DNA of 64,000 bases from Prunus persica (lineage: Eukaryota > Streptophyta > Magnoliopsida > Rosales > Rosaceae), in the NCBI RefSeq assembly GCF_000346465.2, contig NC_034009.1:42665897-42729896 (forward strand), given 5' to 3'. The notes below the pieces were generated by a model, which saw only the letters and a list, made by a program, of their open reading frames with translations, was not told the origin of the DNA and ran no database searches. The position numbers and the translations under genes were made by a program. Of this stretch, positions 59,754 through 64,000 are shown piece by piece (within the stretch, counting starts at the first letter, position 1; every line of letters starts with the position of its first letter).

Positions 59754-60337
59754 GCAATCGCGTCAACCTGTGCGTGTTGCTAGAAGATCATGTATCAAGA
59801 ATGGGACAATACTATTGGCTAGTCTCACCCCACCAGCTCCGTAGCATACTCATAATCTCGAACCGGAAGGAGAATGAGACAATACTTAGGTGTCGAAATC
59901 TTTCACCATACATATATTACAATTGAAACTGTTCATTTCGTAAATTATAATTTACAAATTATTAAGCAAATTTTTTTTAGTAATCGAAAACAAATGGACG
60001 TTTCATCACAAAGATGTTAATTAAATTTTATTTATCAAAGCCACTTTGAATATGTGATAAGTATCTCTAACTTAAATCTTAAAGTCACATTTAAGGTTCA
60101 TAATATATTGAATTAAATGAAATTGCGTAGTAATTGCATAATTTGTAACAGAGGAATTTAAATGAAATTAAAATTGGGCTTTTGATCCAAAGACGAAAAT
60201 TAGAATTGGGCTTAAAAAGAATTAACATGTGACTTATGAAGACCCAAACTTTAGACCACAGCCCATCACCTTCTCCCCACCATAACGCCAATTAACCAAA
60301 CCTCACTGCTTCCTCGCTCCCTCCATTTCCTCCAAAA
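59754..60337. other. Intergenic between EXL and PTPA
   Basis: Holds the 3' end of the EXL transcript and the promoter of PTPA. No clear TATA box in front of PTPA, as is common for housekeeping genes. Confidence 0.4.
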
Positions 60338-62926
60338 ATGGAACCCCAACACCAGCCCACCTCCTGCAAAACGGAAGACCACCACCACCACTACCTGCAA
60401 AACCCTAGCTCCTCAGGATCCCCACACGCCACCAACCTTCCCACCCCAACCTGCTGCAAATGCGGAGCCCCAACCCCTATGGCCGCTCCTCCTCCCTCCT
60501 TCTCCGACATCTCCCCTCCCCCAAACTACCGCCCAATCCGAGCCCCCGCCATCAACCTCCCCCCAAACCCTAATTCCCAACAAGCCATCATCCTCGCCCC
60601 TGTCCCCCAACCCCTCTCTGTCCCCCAAATTTCCCCTCCCTACCATTTCCAAGCTCCCTCCAAGATCATCCAGTCCCCCGACGACCTCCGCCGCTTCCAC
60701 GACTCCTTCCCCGGTAAGCACTTCCTCGGCTTCGTCGCCGCCCTCTCCGATTCCATTCGCGCCAAAAAAATCTCCGACCCATGCCACGAATCTCCCACGA
60801 TCGCCACCATCGTCTCCATTCTCCAAACCCTAATTCAGTGGGTCGACGAAATCCCACCCACCAAGCAAGCCGCCCGATACGGCAACGTTTCGTTCCGCTC
60901 CTGGCAAGAGCGCTTGTCCCAAACCAGCGACTCCCTCATGCTACAGTTCCTCCCGGAGCATCTCCACGCTTCTACGATCGAGATAGTCCCTTATTTCACA
61001 GATAGCTTTGGAAACCCTAGCAGAATCGACTATGGTACTGGGCACGAGACCAACTTCGCTGCTTGGCTGTACTGTCTCGCGAGAATGGGCGTGATTAAAG
61101 AAGAAGATTATCCGGCCGTTGTGGCCCGGGTTTTCGTGAAGTATTTGGACTTGATGAGGAAGCTGCAGTTGGTGTATTGCTTGGAGCCGGCGGGGTCTCA
61201 CGGCGTTTGGGGTCTCGACGACTACCATTTCTTGCCGTTCATTTTTGGGTCGTCGCAGTTGATTGGGCACAAGTACATGAAACCCAAGTCTATTCACAAT
61301 GATGATATAGTGGAGAATTTTTCCAAGGAGTATTTGTATATTTCGGGCATTGAGTTTATTAAGAAGGTGAAGAAGGGTCCGTTTTCAGAGCATTCGCCTT
61401 TGTTGGATGATATCAGTGGGGTGCCTAATTGGAACAAAGTGAATAGTGGGTTGCTTAAGATGTATAAAGCTGAGGTCTTGGAGAAGGTTCCCATTATGCA
61501 GCATTTTCTCTTTGGCTGGCTAATCAAGTGGTATGACCTCTGCCCATTTCTGTCCCTCTCTCTCTCTCTCTTTAAACTATTTGCATAAACTCAGATTGTT
61601 AGTTTGTGCAAATATTGAAATATTTTAAGCCAAGAGATCAAATGTGGTTCTGTTCTTCTCATTTTACTGCCTTGTGTAGTGATGGTTCAAACTTAGATGG
61701 GATCATGCATTGGTTTAAGTTTGACTGAAACTAGTTTAATTTCCTTACTTGAGTGAACCAACTTAAGCAGATAGGCATTCAAACTAAAAAACTTGGTTTT
61801 GTTCAGAGTCTTCGTGAAGCTGAAAAACTTTAATTTATTCATTTATATCAATGGGGGAGGGGCATTCAAACTTGGTATATTTATCTCTACAAAATTAAGC
61901 AAATCTCTAGCAGGTGTTGTAGTTTTGATTTAACGTTATCTCGGGCCCATTTACCTCCAATCCCTCATCCTTCATGTTAATTGTAAAGGTCTCGCTCTGA
62001 ACTTAGTCTCCTCATATTGTCTATTTCCTAGATGTATCCCTTTTTCCCACCTGCGAAGACTGCATCCTGATGTGCCTCCTATGTTAACTTTTTATATCTT
62101 AATCAACAGCATTCCTGATAGTGTTTTGAGAGCCAAGCTTTGGCTGATCACATCACCCATTTCTGTCATTTTTTTAGCAGGGTGTTATTGATTATTCTAA
62201 TCGAATGATGATTTTCGGATTTACTTTGTCCTATTGATTGCACAAATCTTAAGAGTGGTGTACAAACATTTTGTGTACCTTGAGTTGCAGTATTGTTACA
62301 TTCCAATATTGTTTTTGTGTAATTCTTTAAAGAGGAAAAAGAGCAAGTTATGATGTGTTTCACAGTTGCCTTCCTAAATAAAAGCATACTGAGATATCAT
62401 GCAAGTTTTGATATACATCAGCTTATCCCCTGTCTTCATGATCATCTTTGTGTTTAGAACTTATTTGGCTTTCTACCTGAACCATACCTCTATTACCATG
62501 GGGGAAGCATCATTTCCATGAGAAAGGGGATAACTGTCGAGAGAATAATGATACTGCTCTCCTTGGATTACTTATGTGAATGAATACTGCTGTGGCAGCA
62601 TGATTTCTATAACTAGTAGTCATAATTTATGCCCTGTTCATACATTCATAACTTTTCACGGATTAGTTTCTTGTACTGGATGTATCAATCATGATTTAAC
62701 AGTTGATAACTATATAGACAGTCTTTTAAACTTAGAATTGTACATTTCAAGTCTTAGAAAGCATATTTTCTTTGATAGTATTATGATCAGATGAAAAGCA
62801 TTGCAGGACCCCCCTCATTAACAAGCTTTCTAGATTATCGTAGAATTGTTTTATAATGGATAACTGTAGTTTATTCTGTTTCTTAACTGATTCATTCCTC
62901 CAATACTCTATTTTCCCAGGGAGTAG
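60338..62926 (+). CDS. PP2A activator PTPA (peptidyl-prolyl isomerase-like)
   Basis: Activates serine/threonine phosphatase 2A by binding its catalytic subunit with ATP. Exon 1 is 60338-61530 and exon 2 coding is 62920-62926. A 1389-bp GT-AG intron splits a Trp codon, so the protein ends Lys-Trp-Glu at 399 aa. Reading through the donor instead gives a spurious 19-residue tail. Residues 1 to about 105 are a Pro/His-rich extension with a CC.C motif. The PTPA domain follows from about residue 105 (PDDLRRFHDSFPGKHFLGF). Key motifs are RIDYGTGHETNFAAWLYC and EPAGSHGVWGLDDYHFLPF, which form the nucleotide and PP2A-binding face, and VPIMQHFLFG near the end. Exon 1 is high in C. The 3' untranslated region follows 62926. 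Confidence 0.93.
61531..62919 (+). other. PTPA intron
   Basis: Starts GTATGA and ends TTTTCCCAG. It contains a (CT)n tract near the donor and no ORF of note. It is spliced to a terminal coding exon of seven bases (completion of Trp, Glu, stop). Confidence 0.85.
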
Positions 62927-64000
62927 AATGTCGTGTGAGATCTACTGGAGCATCTGGTGTAGAAGAAGAAGTCAATTTTGTGTCAGGTTATAAGCCACTA
63001 TAAGAGTAACAGTTACTAGATTGGAAATGCATACGTCTCCTCTTTTGTATCCATTAACTTGTTTTTGCCTTTTGCTCCTGTAATGAATACTGAATATGCA
63101 GTCTTCTTGTTGTGTTACTGCATTTTTCTTCCTTTGATCGTAATATTTCACGCTGAGTGGAAAAATGATCTCAAAAGAAGAAAAAGACCAAACAAAGTAG
63201 ATTAGAATTTACTATTTCGTTTAGAATCTGAGCATATATAGAGCTTCTTGTTCTTTGAATTGTTCTGAAACCTTTATTTTTTATTGAAAGACAAGGGAGA
63301 GTTTCCATCTCAAGTCATGATGATGCAATAATAAAATTATCATGTTAAACAGATAACCAAACCAGAATTTAGGTATATAGACCTCGGCTGGTTTTTGTTC
63401 CATTCTTATTACACCAGAATTTACATCTAGCCTTGCAGAATCCAGGTTGCCAAACAAATTTAGGTAACTTGGGTAAGAACCTTCATCTTTAATGTTTTTG
63501 TAGTTTGTAGGAAAACCATTAACCATTCGTTCGAATGTGTGATAATTTGCTTGTCCACCCAATAGTCAAAAGACGCCTAAACAACGCTCCTTCTGTCCAA
63601 GGACAGCAAATATGAGATGCCCTTCTTTTAAGGGTTTAGGGCCTGCTTTCTACTTCGGGAGCATTCTCTTTTGAGCACTTTCACTGCAAAATCCAGACTG
63701 GACAAAAGGCCCCCTTAGGTTGAAGTAACTCACTCCACCATACAAATCCAGTCCGGGCAGATGGTGGGCTCCACGAAGACAGCCTGAGCTGTTGGCTGAG
63801 AGCGCTAACGTATAAATTTTTATAAAAAATAAAAAAAATAAAATTCTGAAAAATTACCAAAAAAATTCAGAATCTTTTTTTATACATACATAGAATTTTT
63901 ATTATATTATTAATCTCATACATAAAAATAAAATTAATCCCATGTGAATAGTAATTGTCCTTGGATTACCATGGCAATAGGTGGAAAAATATATATATAT
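62927..64000. other. Downstream of PTPA, no gene seen
   Basis: The first 200 bp are the likely PTPA 3' untranslated region. The stretch 63590-63830 is less AT-rich and contains 'aatccagactgg' and 'aatccagtccgg', perhaps a repeat fragment, but I cannot identify it. The window ends in an (AT)n tract. Confidence 0.35.

Noticed and set aside
61531..61588. PTPA C-terminus continuing as YDLCPFLSLSLSLFKLFA
   Set aside because: It is read-through of a canonical GT donor into a CT-rich intron; the alternative Trp-Glu-stop exon fits the frame and the conserved protein end.
1..64000. CRISPR arrays, operons, ribosome binding sites, phage or bacterial islands
   Set aside because: The window is plant nuclear DNA with spliced genes; no regularly spaced repeats of CRISPR type were seen.

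Overview
The window is nuclear DNA of a dicotyledonous plant. Genes have GT-AG introns, TATA boxes 65-180 bp upstream of start codons, AT-rich intergenic DNA with (CT)n and (AT)n microsatellites, and typical plant transposon debris. The proteins resemble those of Rosaceae (Prunus or a relative), but the species is an inference.

Layout. 1-4.6 kb: transposon-derived DNA, a decayed hAT-like element and an internally deleted Copia-type LTR retrotransposon with matching 340-bp LTRs. 4.7-41.5 kb: a tandem cluster of UDP-glycosyltransferases of the UGT85A type. It has nine recognisable loci. Six are intact: five on the minus strand at 4674-6222, 9080-10696, 12625-14196, 16515-18087 and 18854-20444, and a sixth at 25921-27551. 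A seventh minus-strand copy (32507-34137) is broken by a one-base deletion at its splice donor. On the plus strand lie a truncated copy (31446-31727) and an intact copy (39538-41519). That makes seven intact genes in total. All share one phase-1 intron. The right part of the cluster is two copies of a 6.6-8.0 kb segmental duplication (about 25142-31727 and 31799-39816), with the truncated gene at the junction. An older duplication pairs the third and fourth genes.

41.7-42.0 kb: a small intact ORF encoding two 36-residue repeats, with two decayed relatives inside the UGT duplication (28.7 and 35.8 kb); I recognise no family for it. 43-59.8 kb: an EXORDIUM/PHI-1 family cluster, with one pseudogene (42979-43901), a tail-to-tail pair of nearly identical genes (50735-51733 plus, 53662-54660 minus), a third EXO-type gene (55939-56898) and an EXL2/EXL4-type gene (58824-59753). 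60.3-62.9 kb: a PP2A activator (PTPA) gene whose last coding exon is only seven bases.

Function. UGT85A enzymes transfer glucose from UDP-glucose to small acceptors in the cytosol (in Rosaceae these include cyanohydrins; elsewhere iridoids and cytokinins); acceptors of these copies cannot be read from sequence. EXORDIUM-family proteins are secreted to the cell wall and linked to brassinosteroid and carbon-dependent growth. PTPA is a peptidyl-prolyl isomerase-like activator of PP2A. The EXO/EXL next to PTPA arrangement matches the adjacency of EXO and PTPA that I recall from Arabidopsis chromosome 4. Long spaces between genes hold hAT-like, Mutator-like and small palindromic elements and, otherwise, no gene I can support.
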